DNA of 39,393 nt, taken from CAZLBC01 sp964557575. GTDB taxonomy: Bacteria; Planctomycetota; Phycisphaerae; SM23-33. The position numbers and the translations under genes are program-made. Of the stretch, positions 15,444 through 23,584 are shown piece after piece. Within the stretch, counting starts at the first letter, position 1; every line of letters starts with the position of its first letter. Under the pieces are notes generated by a model, which saw nothing but the letters and a program-made list of their open reading frames with translations, was not told the origin of the DNA and did no database searches. The stretch covers positions 1 through 39,393 of the forward strand of contig CAZLBC010000041.1 in NCBI GenBank assembly GCA_964557575.1, read 5' to 3'.

Positions 15444-16973
15444 TCACCACGGCTTCTTGTTTCGTGCGAACCACTGCTTCAGGAGCTTCTCCCGGCGGGT
15501 GGGGGTCGCGGCCGGCGCGGCGTTCTCCGGGTCGGTGGTGTGCTCGACACTCCAGCCCTGCCACTCGCGGAAGGCGTGGTACGACCAGTCCCAGCCGTAC
15601 TCCTCGAAGAGGTCGATGCAGTCCCGCAGGTAGCGATACGCGCCGTGGTCCGGGGCCCAGCGGATCGCGCTGAACTCACCGACGTAGACCTGGATGTTGA
15701 AGGCCTCCTGGAACGCGATCGCCGGGGCCATCGCCTCCCGCAGCCGCTCTTTGTCCCACCGCAGGCCGTTGACCGTGCCGGGGTACGCGACGCCCCTCTT
15801 GTTGCCGTAGACGCCCTGGTGGGTGAAGGCGTGGGGGTGGTACATGTGGAAGCTGTAGATAACCCGCTCGCGGTGGAGGGGAACGATCGTGTCGAAGCCC
15901 GCGCAGGTGCCCCACGGGCCGGGCTCGAAGACGACGGGCATGCCCGGGTCGACCGCCCGGATGGCGTCGATGGCCCGGGTCGCCAGCGCGGGCCAGGTGA
16001 TCGCGGCGTCGGACGGCGGCGGCTCGACCGGCTCGTTGATCAGGTCATAGGCGTAGACGCACTGCCGGCCCCGGCACTGCCGGGCGATCCGGTCCCAGGC
16101 CGCGATGAACTTCTCGCGGTAGCGCTTCTCGGTAAACAGCCGGCAGACCCCCCCCTTCGCCCGCCCGCCGGGCGGGCAGTGGAGATCGACGAGCATCAGG
16201 ATCCCGTGCCGCTCGCAGGCGTCCATGGCCTTTTCGAGGTCGGCCAGGGCCCCCGCCAGCCACGCATCGTAGCGATCGAGGTCCGCCGCCCACTGCTCGG
16301 CCTTTTTCATGGGCGTCCAGTTCAGTTGCCAGCGGACCTGGTTGGCCTTCCAGTCTTCGGCCAGCTCCCGGAGGTCCTTCGCGACGAACCGCGGGCCGTG
16401 CATCACGCCCCGCAGCCGCGGCAGGTCGTGACCGGTGAACCTCTTCGCGAACCGCCGGCCGCCGCGGGCCGGGCGGCCCGTGATGACGCGGACCTCGTCG
16501 AACCACGCCGTGCCGGCGGCCCTCTCGAGGCCGAGGACGAGCGTCGCCTTCGTGATCTCCCGCGGCACGCGGAGCGTGTGCCGGGCGACGGTCCAGTCGA
16601 ACGTACCGGTCCCGAGCGGGACCTGGGGGTACTGCCGGCCGGTGCCGGTCTCCAGGACGAGCATGACCTTGATGCCGTTCCAGTGGTTCGGCGGCTCGGT
16701 GACGCCGGCGGCCCGGACGGCCGCGGCGATCGTCACCAGTTTCCCCGCGATGCGGTCGGCGGGCACCGCCGCGGCGACGGTCGCCGACGCCGCTGCGCGG
16801 GTGTTCCTGATCATCAGCGATCGGGTGCCCTTGCAGCCGTCGACGATCTCCGCCGTTCCCGTCCAGGCCTCCAGGGCGTCCGGCTTTTCAAAGTCGGCGG
16901 CGAACACCGGCGCCGGTTCGGCGGCCGGCGGCGGAACGGCAAGAACCAGGATCGATACGATCAGTGTCATCAT
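15444..16973 (-). CDS. Secreted GH5-type glycoside hydrolase (cellulase superfamily)
   Basis: 509 residues from the ATG at 16971-16973, with AAGGAG eight bases upstream. Residues 1-20 are a signal peptide (MTLIVSILVLAVPPPAA). Residues about 22-168 form a carbohydrate-binding-like beta-sandwich (VFAADFEKPDALEAWTG to AWFDEVRVITG). The catalytic TIM barrel follows. Glu314 in YDLINEPVEPP is the expected acid/base, and Glu433 in IQVYVGEFSAIRW the nucleophile; SFHMYHPHAFTHQG supplies the conserved His region. These fit clan GH-A, family 5. It probably hydrolyses a beta-glucan or mannan outside the cytoplasm. A 27-bp stretch covering its 3' end recurs at 10521-10547, evidence that a related gene once stood there. 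Confidence 0.9.
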   Translation of the reverse strand: MMTLIVSILVLAVPPPAAEPAPVFAADFEKPDALEAWTGTAEIVDGCKGTRSLMIRNTRAAASATVAAAVPADRIAGKLVTIAAAVRAAGVTEPPNHWNGIKVMLVLETGTGRQYPQVPLGTGTFDWTVARHTLRVPREITKATLVLGLERAAGTAWFDEVRVITGRPARGGRRFAKRFTGHDLPRLRGVMHGPRFVAKDLRELAEDWKANQVRWQLNWTPMKKAEQWAADLDRYDAWLAGALADLEKAMDACERHGILMLVDLHCPPGGRAKGGVCRLFTEKRYREKFIAAWDRIARQCRGRQCVYAYDLINEPVEPPPSDAAITWPALATRAIDAIRAVDPGMPVVFEPGPWGTCAGFDTIVPLHRERVIYSFHMYHPHAFTHQGVYGNKRGVAYPGTVNGLRWDKERLREAMAPAIAFQEAFNIQVYVGEFSAIRWAPDHGAYRYLRDCIDLFEEYGWDWSYHAFREWQGWSVEHTTDPENAAPAATPTRREKLLKQWFARNKKPW

Positions 16974-17115
16974 CGTCTCGACTCCTTGTCGGGAGTTTTC
17001 GTTCGGCGGCAGACGCTGTCTTCCCGCGCCATTATACCTGATTCCCCTTGCGGAGAAACCGTTCCCTTCCGCCCGGCCCGCGGCCCGGCGATACAATGAG
17101 TCTCCCGCGGCTCCC

Positions 17116-17505
17116 TCAGCCGCTGAGCATGAGCCACCCCGCAATAATGGCCCCGACGCTGATAACCGCTATCGTCACGATCAGCGGCATCTTCGATCGC
17201 GCGTCCTCGGCCCGGATCCGGTACGGCCGGCCGCAGGAGCCGCAGGTATCGGTTTGGCCGACCATGTCGCTGGTGTTCTCGATTATCGCGTTGCAGTTCT
17301 CGCACTTGCTGTAGACCTTCGTTATCTTCGGCGGCGGCTGGCTTTTTTTCAGTTCGAGAACCTCGGCGTAGGTGTGCCACGTTTCGCCGCCGTCGACCGA
17401 GATCAATCGCTTCTCGTCCGGCAAACTGCCCTTCCGCCGCAACGTCTCGATCTGGTCTCCCGTGACCGCCACGGGGCCCGCGTCCATCTTCAGCCAGAAT
17501 TGCAT
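17116..17505 (-). CDS. Membrane-anchored GYF_2-like / zinc-ribbon protein
   Basis: 129 residues. The first 55 resemble the GYF_2/DUF4339-type domain (MQFWLKMDAGPVAVTGDQIE, then GGETWHTYAEVLEL). Residues about 66-96 form a four-cysteine zinc ribbon (KCENCNAIIENT, then TCGSCGRPYRI). Residues about 105-127 are one C-terminal membrane helix (MPLIVTIAVISVGAIIAGWL), so the protein is probably tail-anchored with the ribbon in the cytoplasm. This kind of protein is common in planctomycetes. Role unknown. Divergent from the OsmC gene across 282 bp, in which an AT-rich TATTATAATCA box at 17578-17588 could serve either direction. Confidence 0.7.
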   Translation of the reverse strand: MQFWLKMDAGPVAVTGDQIETLRRKGSLPDEKRLISVDGGETWHTYAEVLELKKSQPPPKITKVYSKCENCNAIIENTSDMVGQTDTCGSCGRPYRIRAEDARSKMPLIVTIAVISVGAIIAGWLMLSG

Positions 17506-17787
17506 GTCGATCCTCCCCTCGGCCGGTGTACGGCACGACCTCAGGTAACAGACTCAACGGATCCCTTGTCCGGTATGTATTATAATCATACGCCGAAACC
17601 GGCGCAATCCAAAGAAGAAACGGTCGCATAGGCCGGGGGCCGGGCAGTCCGCGTAACGCGAGGCCGCACAGCGGGCGTTTCGCCGCGGTGGTAGACCTTG
17701 GACATCCGGCCGCGCGGCGGCTACAGTGGATCGGCCGGATGCATGAAATCGAGTACATACAATTGAGAAGATCGGAAGGAAGCAATC

Positions 17788-18246
17788 ATGGCAAAAAAAC
17801 ACTCACGGCCAAAATCATGGCTGTACACGAATACGCTTACCTGGGACGAGGGCAAGAAGGGGACGCTTGCCGCGGCCGGCAAGCCCGGCCTGGAAACGTC
17901 GACGCCCGCCGACTTCGGGGGCCCCGCGGGCTTCTGGACCCCCGAAGATTTTCTGGTCGCGGCGGTAAACAGTTGCATCATGACCACTTTTCTCCACTAT
18001 CGGGAGAAGGCGGGGCTGGAAATCACCGCGTACAGCAGCACGGCCGAGGGCGAACTGGTCTATGACAAGGGGGGACTGCGGTTCGCCGCCGTCACCGTGC
18101 GTCCCGAAATCACAGTAGCCGCCCAGGCAGACGTGGAAACGGCCACGGCAACACTGGAAAAGGCCGAAAGCTCGTGCTTGATTTCCAACGCCCTCGCTAT
18201 CGACGTGGGTCTCGAGCCGACCGTCACCGTGGCGACCGGGGAATAA
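17788..18246 (+). CDS. OsmC-family hydroperoxide reductase
   Basis: 152 residues, OsmC/Ohr fold. The two peroxidatic-type cysteines are present: Cys63 in AAVNSCIMTTFLHY and Cys130 in AESSCLISNAL, with the usual spacing of about 65 residues. The start has GGAAGG nine bases upstream. Enzymes of this family reduce organic hydroperoxides with dihydrolipoamide or similar thiols and act in the cytoplasm. The gene stands alone: divergent from the zinc-ribbon gene, with 140 bp before the next gene. Which OsmC subgroup cannot be settled by eye. Confidence 0.9.
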   Translation: MAKKHSRPKSWLYTNTLTWDEGKKGTLAAAGKPGLETSTPADFGGPAGFWTPEDFLVAAVNSCIMTTFLHYREKAGLEITAYSSTAEGELVYDKGGLRFAAVTVRPEITVAAQADVETATATLEKAESSCLISNALAIDVGLEPTVTVATGE

Positions 18247-18312
18247 ACTCCCGCTGTCGACCCGGGCGGCGGACAATCAAATACGACATTCCGCGTGATA
18301 AAAAGGGGCATT

Positions 18313-18338
18313 TATAATACGCGACCGCCCCGTATAAT
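18313..18338 (+). promoter_or_regulatory. Two TATAAT boxes upstream of the GH16 gene
   Basis: TATAAT occurs at 18313-18318 and 18333-18338, in an otherwise GC-rich region 50-75 bp before the GH16 start. Either could be a -10 element; no convincing -35 is seen at 16-18 bp from them. Confidence 0.35.
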
Positions 18339-18389
18339 GCACGTCGAGGCAGGAGGGACCGTACCGCACCACCGTGAAAGGAAAAAACG

Positions 18390-19214
18390 ATGTCACGCCT
18401 GCGACTGCTGAGATGTGTATTGCCCGTGCTGACGACGATTATCATTCCGGCCGCGACAGCAATCATCCTCGCCGCCGCCGCGCTTGCGGCCGGCACGTCG
18501 GCGGAAACGAAACAGAAGACCGCCGGTCCCCCCGCACCGGGCTACGCCCTGGCCTGGGCCGACGAGTTCGACGGGAGGAAGCTCGACACCGAAAAATGGG
18601 GGTACCGCGCACTCGGGCCCCGCAAGGGCGGGGTCAACGTCAGGGACACGGTCGCCCTCGACGGCGCGGGCCGCCTGGTGCTGACCGTCAGGCGCAGCGG
18701 GGATACGTACCATGCCGCCATGATCGGCACGCAGGGGAAATACGAAACCGCGCTGGGGTACTTCGAGGTCCGGGTGAAGCTCCAAAAGGAGATCGGGCAC
18801 TGGTCGGCCTTCTGGTTGCAGACCCCCGCCATGGGCAAACATATCGGCGACCCCGGCCGGGCCGGCACGGAGATCGACGTCTTCGAGTACCTCAGGAAAA
18901 AGGGCGACGTGATCCAGCACACCCTCCACTGGGACGGGTACGGCAAAGACCACAAGCACAAGGCAAAGATCGCGAAGGTCCCCGGCATCGGGACCGGGTG
19001 GCACACCGTCGGCCTCCTGTGGACGCCGGAGAAGTACGCCTTCTACGTCGACGGCCGAAAGACCGGGGAGACGACCGCCGCGGTCTCCCGCCGCAGCCAG
19101 TACCTGATTCTCAGTTGCGAGGTGGGGAAATGGGCCGGCGACATCGCCAAAGCCGACCTGCCCGACCGGCTGCTGGTCGATTACGTGCGGGTGTACAAGA
19201 AGAAGGACGGGTAG
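18390..19214 (+). CDS. Secreted GH16 glycoside hydrolase (laminarinase/agarase-type)
   Basis: 274 residues. Residues about 1-38 are a signal peptide with a long hydrophobic core (TTIIIPAATAIILAAAALAAG). The catalytic jelly roll starts at about 50 (LAWADEFDGRKLDTEKW, the usual GH16 opening). The signature TEIDVFEYL places the nucleophile at Glu161, the assisting Asp at 163 and the acid/base at Glu166. WHTVGLLWTPEKYAFYVDG and the final LLVDYVRVYKK strand are also typical. It probably cleaves beta-1,3 or mixed-link glucans or galactans; specificity is not readable. AAGGA precedes the ATG. It converges with the leucine-rich-repeat gene, 27 bp away. Confidence 0.93.
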   Translation: MSRLRLLRCVLPVLTTIIIPAATAIILAAAALAAGTSAETKQKTAGPPAPGYALAWADEFDGRKLDTEKWGYRALGPRKGGVNVRDTVALDGAGRLVLTVRRSGDTYHAAMIGTQGKYETALGYFEVRVKLQKEIGHWSAFWLQTPAMGKHIGDPGRAGTEIDVFEYLRKKGDVIQHTLHWDGYGKDHKHKAKIAKVPGIGTGWHTVGLLWTPEKYAFYVDGRKTGETTAAVSRRSQYLILSCEVGKWAGDIAKADLPDRLLVDYVRVYKKKDG

Positions 19215-19241
19215 AGAGCCGGAAAAGAATCAGCAGACTTC

Positions 19242-20672
19242 TTAATTCCCCACCACGCGGCATTCGGGGAGCTGTTTCTTGAGTGCCTCCACCCCCGCCT
19301 TCGTCACGCCCGTGCCCATCCTGTCAACCATCAGGAGCCTGAGGGACGGCATCTTCGCCAGGGACGCCAGGCCCCGGTCGGTAATCTGCGTGCAGCCGCT
19401 GAGGGAGAGCGTCTGCAATACCCGCAGGTTCGGCAGGTACTTCAAACACCGGTCCGTGATCCGGTTACAGGCGGAAAGGTCGAGCTGCAGGAGCTTGCCG
19501 AGGTTGCACAGGTAGGCGACTCCCTTATCGGTGATGCCCCTGCAGTTGTCCAGGTCCAGTCCCTCGAGGGCGGCGAGGTTCGCCAGGTATCCCATGCCGG
19601 CCGCCGTGATCTTCGGGCAGTGGTTCAGGTCGAGCACGACCAGCCTGCCGCAGCGGGCGACGTAGCTGAGCCCCCGGTCGTCGAGGCCGCTGCAGCGGCT
19701 GAGGTTGAGCCGCCGGAGATTCTTCAGCCGCGGCAGGTCCTTGAGCTGTTTCCCGACGACGCCGCCGCCCGCCAGGCTCAGGGCCCCGAGGCCGTCGAGC
19801 CGGGCCAGGTGCTTGACCCCCGCCCCGGTAACCCGGGGGCATCCCTCCAGCGTGACCTGCGAGAGGTTCGCGGCCGCGGCTATGCGGGCCATGTCCTTGT
19901 CGGCAACGGCCGGCGCGCCCGCTATCACCAGTTTTTGCAGGGAGGTGAACTTCGCCAGGTGCTTGAGGTTACTCCCGGCAAGCCGTCGGCAGTCGGCGTA
20001 CTCCAGCGCCTGCAGGACCGGGAGGGCGGACAGGGCGGACAGGCCGCCGCCGTCGAGGGCGCCGCAGGCGCGGAATGTCAGGCCTTCAAGGGTTTTCAGG
20101 GCGGCAAGCCGGCCCGTTGCCGCCCCGGTAATCCTGTCGGCGTCGGCCACCGTCAGGTACTGCAGCCCCCCCGTCTTCGCGAGTATGGACAGTCCCTTTT
20201 TCGTCACCGCCGAACAGTCGTCGAGGACGAGGTCCTCAATCGCCGTCAGTTCGGCAAGGACCTTGAAGTGCTCGTCGGTGACCGGGCAGGCAATCACCAG
20301 CCCGAAGGGCTTGCGGGTCTCTGCGATCGTGACCAGTTCACCGAGGTGCTCGTCCGGTTTGAAAGCATCCGCGGTCCGCAGGAACCACTTATGGCAGTGG
20401 GGTATGGCAATCGGCTTGCCGGGGGGCGTCAGGACCTTCAGCAGCTTCCCGCCCTCCTTCATCTGGATCAGGGGAATGACGGGGATATCGGTTCTGAAGG
20501 TGACCCGGGCCGACGGGGCGTCGCCTTCGGCGCCGCGAAGGGGTCCCGCCGCGGCGGCGACCGCCGCGGCGGCAAGGAACAGTACGGTGCGGGTTTTCGA
20601 GGTACGGCAGGCGATGTGGGTCTCTCCGCTGCGTGTTCTCGCGGTGATTGTTCCCGGACGCGCACCATCCAT
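19242..20672 (-). CDS. Exported leucine-rich-repeat protein (cysteine-containing LRR type)
   Basis: About 476 residues from the ATG at 20670-20672 (20699 is an alternative). A hydrophobic segment (TVLFLAAAAVAAAAGPLRG) suggests a signal peptide or anchor after a basic N-terminus. From about residue 100 to the end there are roughly 14 repeats of 23-25 residues with the pattern LxxLxLxxCxxITDxGLxxLxxL, for example LLQLDLSACNRITDRCLKYL and LQTLSLSGCTQITDRGLASL. This is the cysteine-containing LRR class known from F-box-type proteins and frequent in planctomycetes. Probably a protein-interaction scaffold; no enzymatic motif. Divergent from recJ. Confidence 0.85.
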   Translation of the reverse strand: MDGARPGTITARTRSGETHIACRTSKTRTVLFLAAAAVAAAAGPLRGAEGDAPSARVTFRTDIPVIPLIQMKEGGKLLKVLTPPGKPIAIPHCHKWFLRTADAFKPDEHLGELVTIAETRKPFGLVIACPVTDEHFKVLAELTAIEDLVLDDCSAVTKKGLSILAKTGGLQYLTVADADRITGAATGRLAALKTLEGLTFRACGALDGGGLSALSALPVLQALEYADCRRLAGSNLKHLAKFTSLQKLVIAGAPAVADKDMARIAAAANLSQVTLEGCPRVTGAGVKHLARLDGLGALSLAGGGVVGKQLKDLPRLKNLRRLNLSRCSGLDDRGLSYVARCGRLVVLDLNHCPKITAAGMGYLANLAALEGLDLDNCRGITDKGVAYLCNLGKLLQLDLSACNRITDRCLKYLPNLRVLQTLSLSGCTQITDRGLASLAKMPSLRLLMVDRMGTGVTKAGVEALKKQLPECRVVGN

Positions 20673-20704
20673 TAGACCGTTTCCGGGCAGGCCGGTCAAT
20701 GAAT

Positions 20705-20736
20705 TTGATGATCGGGACCCGGTTTTGTGTTACAAT
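20705..20736 (+). promoter_or_regulatory. Possible recJ promoter
   Basis: TACAAT at 20731-20736 resembles a -10 box, 37 bp before the recJ ATG. TTGATG at 20705-20710 is a -35-like hexamer but the 20-bp spacing is long, so only the -10 is reasonably supported. Confidence 0.3.
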
Positions 20737-20772
20737 CGGTTTCGCATCACGGACGCACATGCAGGAGGCACG

Positions 20773-22563
20773 ATGGCGCGGCGCGCATGGACGAGCGACT
20801 CATACCGGTGGGAGGTCAAACCCCCGTTCGACGGGGCGCGGGACCTGGGTACCGCCCTCCGGACCGCCCCCCTCGTCGCCCAATTGCTCCATAACCGGGG
20901 CATCCACGCCGTCGACGACGCCCGGTCGTTCCTCCGGCCCGAACTCAGTTCGCTCCACGACCCCGCCAAGCTGCCCGGCTGCGCGGATGCCGCCGCGCGG
21001 CTCGCCCGGGCCGTCGAGAAGGGGCGGAAAGTGGTCGTCTACGGCGACTACGACGTGGACGGGATCACCGGCGCGGCGATCCTGGTCTCCTGCATCCGGC
21101 TGTGCGGCGGCGAAGCGGATTTCTACGTGCCCCACCGGATCGACGAGGGCTACGGGCTCAACGCCGGCGCGATGGAGGAGATCGTCGACGGCGGGGCGGG
21201 CATGGTGGTCACCGTCGACTGCGGGATCTGCTCGGCGGACCTGGTCTCCGCGTTTTCCGATCGCGTCGAGATACTCATCACCGACCACCACTCCCTGCCG
21301 GCCGCGCTGCCGGCGACGGGCGTGGTCCATCCCCACGTCGGGGATACGTATCCCAATCCCCATCTCTGCGGCGCCGGCGTGGCCTTCAAGCTGGCCTGGC
21401 AGACCGCTCGCGAAGTATGCGGGGCGAACCGGGTCAACGGCGCGATGCGGGACTTCCTCCTGGAGGCCACCAGCCTGGCGGGCCTGGGCACCATTGCCGA
21501 CTACGTGCCCCTGGTCGGGGAAAACCGGATTATCGCGACCTACGGCCTGCGGGGGCTGCCCGCCGCGCCGAACCACGGCGTCAGGGCCCTGCTGGAATCG
21601 GCGAAGCTGGCAAACGAAGAGGTCGATGCCTACCACGTGGGATTCGTCCTCGCCCCCCGGCTCAACGCCGCCGGGCGGATGGGCCACGCGCGGGAGGCGA
21701 TCGAGCTGCTGACCACCGGCGATCCCGGGCGGGCGGCGGAGATAGCCGCGTACCTGAAGACGGAGAACGAGCGCCGGCGGCGGGTCGAGCGGGACATCAC
21801 CGCCCAGGCCATGGAAATGGTCGACGCGGAAGGTATGGACGATCAGGCCATGAGGGCGATCGTCCTGGCATCTGAACAGTGGCACGGGGGCGTCATCGGC
21901 ATCGTCGCCTCCCGGCTGGTGGACGCGTTCAGCCGGCCGGCCGTGGTGATCGATATCGGTGACAACGGCGTCGCCCAGGGCTCGGCGCGGTCGATCGCCG
22001 GCTTTCACATGGCCGAGGCCCTCACCGCCTGCGGCGAGCACCTCGTCTCCTGCGGCGGCCACGCGATGGCCGGCGGCCTGCGCCTGGAAGTCCCGAAAAT
22101 TGAACCGTTCGCGGCGGCCTTCCGGGCCCTGGCGGCCGAGCAAATCACCGCCGACCAACTCGTCCCCCGCCTGGAGATCGACGCCGAGTCGACCGTGGCG
22201 GATCTCGGCTACCCCGTGGTCCGGGCGATGGAAACGATGGGGCCGTTCGGGCCGGGGAACCCCCGACCCGTGATCGTCCTCCGCAACTGCGAGATCTCCG
22301 GAGAGCCCCGGCGGATGGGCAGGCGGGGCGAGACGATCGGCCTGCTCCTGGACCAGGGCGGCAGCTACCTGCGGGCCGTCGGCTTCCGCATGGGGGCCCT
22401 GCCCGACTACCTCGCCGGGGCGCGGGCCGTCGACGTGGCGGGCCGCCCGGTCCTGAACACCTACCGGGGCAGGACCAGCGTCGAGCTGGAGATCACGGAC
22501 GTTAAAAAGGTGAAGCAGGGGTTAGCGCGGACACAAAAACAAGAGGGGAACAACCGTTTTTAA
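20773..22563 (+). CDS. recJ: Single-stranded-DNA-specific exonuclease RecJ
   Basis: 596 residues from the ATG at 20773, preceded by AGGAGG; the open frame extends far upstream only because of GC-rich codon structure. All DHH-family motifs are seen: VVYGDYDVDGITG (91-97 core), VTVDCGI, ITDHHS (DHH at 171-173), CGAGVAFKLAW, and LGTIADYVPL. The DHHA1 domain has the SCGGHAMAGG motif, and the C-terminal OB-like domain follows (MGPFGPGNPRPV). RecJ degrades single-stranded DNA 5' to 3' in mismatch repair and RecF-type recombination. Length matches the family. It is the main housekeeping gene here. Confidence 0.96.
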   Translation: MARRAWTSDSYRWEVKPPFDGARDLGTALRTAPLVAQLLHNRGIHAVDDARSFLRPELSSLHDPAKLPGCADAAARLARAVEKGRKVVVYGDYDVDGITGAAILVSCIRLCGGEADFYVPHRIDEGYGLNAGAMEEIVDGGAGMVVTVDCGICSADLVSAFSDRVEILITDHHSLPAALPATGVVHPHVGDTYPNPHLCGAGVAFKLAWQTAREVCGANRVNGAMRDFLLEATSLAGLGTIADYVPLVGENRIIATYGLRGLPAAPNHGVRALLESAKLANEEVDAYHVGFVLAPRLNAAGRMGHAREAIELLTTGDPGRAAEIAAYLKTENERRRRVERDITAQAMEMVDAEGMDDQAMRAIVLASEQWHGGVIGIVASRLVDAFSRPAVVIDIGDNGVAQGSARSIAGFHMAEALTACGEHLVSCGGHAMAGGLRLEVPKIEPFAAAFRALAAEQITADQLVPRLEIDAESTVADLGYPVVRAMETMGPFGPGNPRPVIVLRNCEISGEPRRMGRRGETIGLLLDQGGSYLRAVGFRMGALPDYLAGARAVDVAGRPVLNTYRGRTSVELEITDVKKVKQGLARTQKQEGNNRF

Positions 22564-22585
22564 TAAACCATTAACTATTTTTTTT
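22560..22585 (+). terminator. Weak terminator-like site at the recJ stop
   Basis: TTAAT (22560-22564) and ATTAA (22570-22574) could pair around a five-base loop, followed by CTA and a run of eight T. The stem is entirely A-T and overlaps the stop codon, so function is doubtful. Confidence 0.3.
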
Positions 22586-22730
22586 ATGGCGGCACCGCCG
22601 CTACTTGCGTAAGATCCGGTACCGGTTGGTCGGTATCCTGCGGAGGATCTTCTGAAAAACCGGGTCGGCAAGAGGATTACAACGGGGCGGGCGGATTGCC
22701 TGCCGAACACACAAAACAGAGGAGAACACC

Positions 22731-23378
22731 ATGAACAAGACGACTGTTCCGACCATGGCATTGCTGTCGGCGATATTGCTGCCCCTCGCCGGGTGCGGCG
22801 GTGGCGGCGACACGGCCAAGACCCCCATGGAGGCGATCGAGAATTTCCGCCGGGCCATTCTCGACAAGGACGCCGATGCCATGAAGGCGTGTTTTCACAC
22901 CACCGAGAACACCGAAAAGATGGTCGCCGCCATGGCCGACTTCATGATTGCCGCCACGGAATTCGAAGAGGCCATGGTCGCCGAGTACGGCGATGATGCG
23001 GCGAAGGACATGAAGGGCGGTATGAAGGAACTGAAGGACGAGAACTGGGTCGAAAAGGTCACCATAGAGGAGAAGGGCGACACGGCCGTGGCCAGGATGG
23101 AAGGCAAGAACCAGCCGATGAACCTGGTCAAGAAAGACGGCGCGTGGTATATCGACGCCGCCGGCATGGCGGGGCCGACCGGCGGCAAAAAAGACCTCAC
23201 CGCCGAAGACGCCGAAAAGGCGGCCGGGATGATGACCACGATGGGGGAGGCCATGAAGAAGGTCGGCAAGAACATCGGCACGGAAGGATACACCGCCGAA
23301 AAGATCAACGAGGAAATGGGCACGGCCATGATGGAAGCCATGATGGGAAGCATGGGAGAAAAACCGAAACAGCCGTAG
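22731..23378 (+). CDS. Lipoprotein with NTF2-like N-terminal region, Met/Lys/Glu-rich tail
   Basis: 215 residues. Signal peptide MNKTTVPTMALLSAILLPLA ends in the lipobox LAGC (Cys22), followed by a flexible Gly run. Residues about 31-150 look like a small alpha-plus-beta fold of the SnoaL/DUF4878 type (TPMEAIENFRRAILDKDADAMKACF, then EKVTIEEKGDTAVARM, then LVKKDGAWYIDAAGM), as seen in many bacterial lipoproteins. The tail is rich in Met, Lys and Glu (MMTTMGEAMKKVGKN). AGAGGAGA precedes the ATG. Transcription probably ends at the strong terminator at 23510. Function unknown. Confidence 0.8.
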   Translation: MNKTTVPTMALLSAILLPLAGCGGGGDTAKTPMEAIENFRRAILDKDADAMKACFHTTENTEKMVAAMADFMIAATEFEEAMVAEYGDDAAKDMKGGMKELKDENWVEKVTIEEKGDTAVARMEGKNQPMNLVKKDGAWYIDAAGMAGPTGGKKDLTAEDAEKAAGMMTTMGEAMKKVGKNIGTEGYTAEKINEEMGTAMMEAMMGSMGEKPKQP

Positions 23379-23415
23379 CGGCGGGACCGGGCGCGGCGGT
23401 TACCGACGCGCCCGA

Positions 23416-23498
23416 AAAAGGGGACAGGCTGCTTTTTATCCCTGCGCCATACCTGTTATGACGTGACGGAAGAAACAAAAAGCAGCCTGTCCCCTTTT
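23416..23498. repeat. Perfect 22-bp inverted repeat (REP-like, GGGGACAGGCTGC core)
   Basis: The arms at 23416-23437 and 23477-23498 are exact reverse complements, with a loop of 39 bases. Each arm has a GGGGACAGGCTGC core with A/T runs on both sides. Such palindromes resemble the REP-type elements moved by RAYT (TnpA-REP) transposases; no such transposase is in the window. It could also stall transcription in either direction. Confidence 0.8.
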
Positions 23499-23509
23499 CC
23501 TTTTCCTTC

Positions 23510-23546
23510 GGGCCGGGATGATTCACGCGTTTCCCGGCCCTTTTTT
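23510..23546 (+). terminator. Strong intrinsic terminator
   Basis: GGGCCGGGA (23510-23518) pairs perfectly with TCCCGGCCC (23532-23540), loop 13 bases, followed at once by six T (23541-23546). It ends transcription from the lipoprotein gene and insulates the AmmeMemoRadiSam operon downstream. Confidence 0.85.
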
Positions 23547-23584
23547 CGCGCCGGGGGTGCATTTGGGGGGATTGAATTGATAAG

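Noticed and set aside
19705..20772. A 5' extension of the recJ frame to 19705
   Set aside because: It is antisense to the leucine-rich-repeat gene; AGGAGG and the RecJ N-terminus place the start at 20773.
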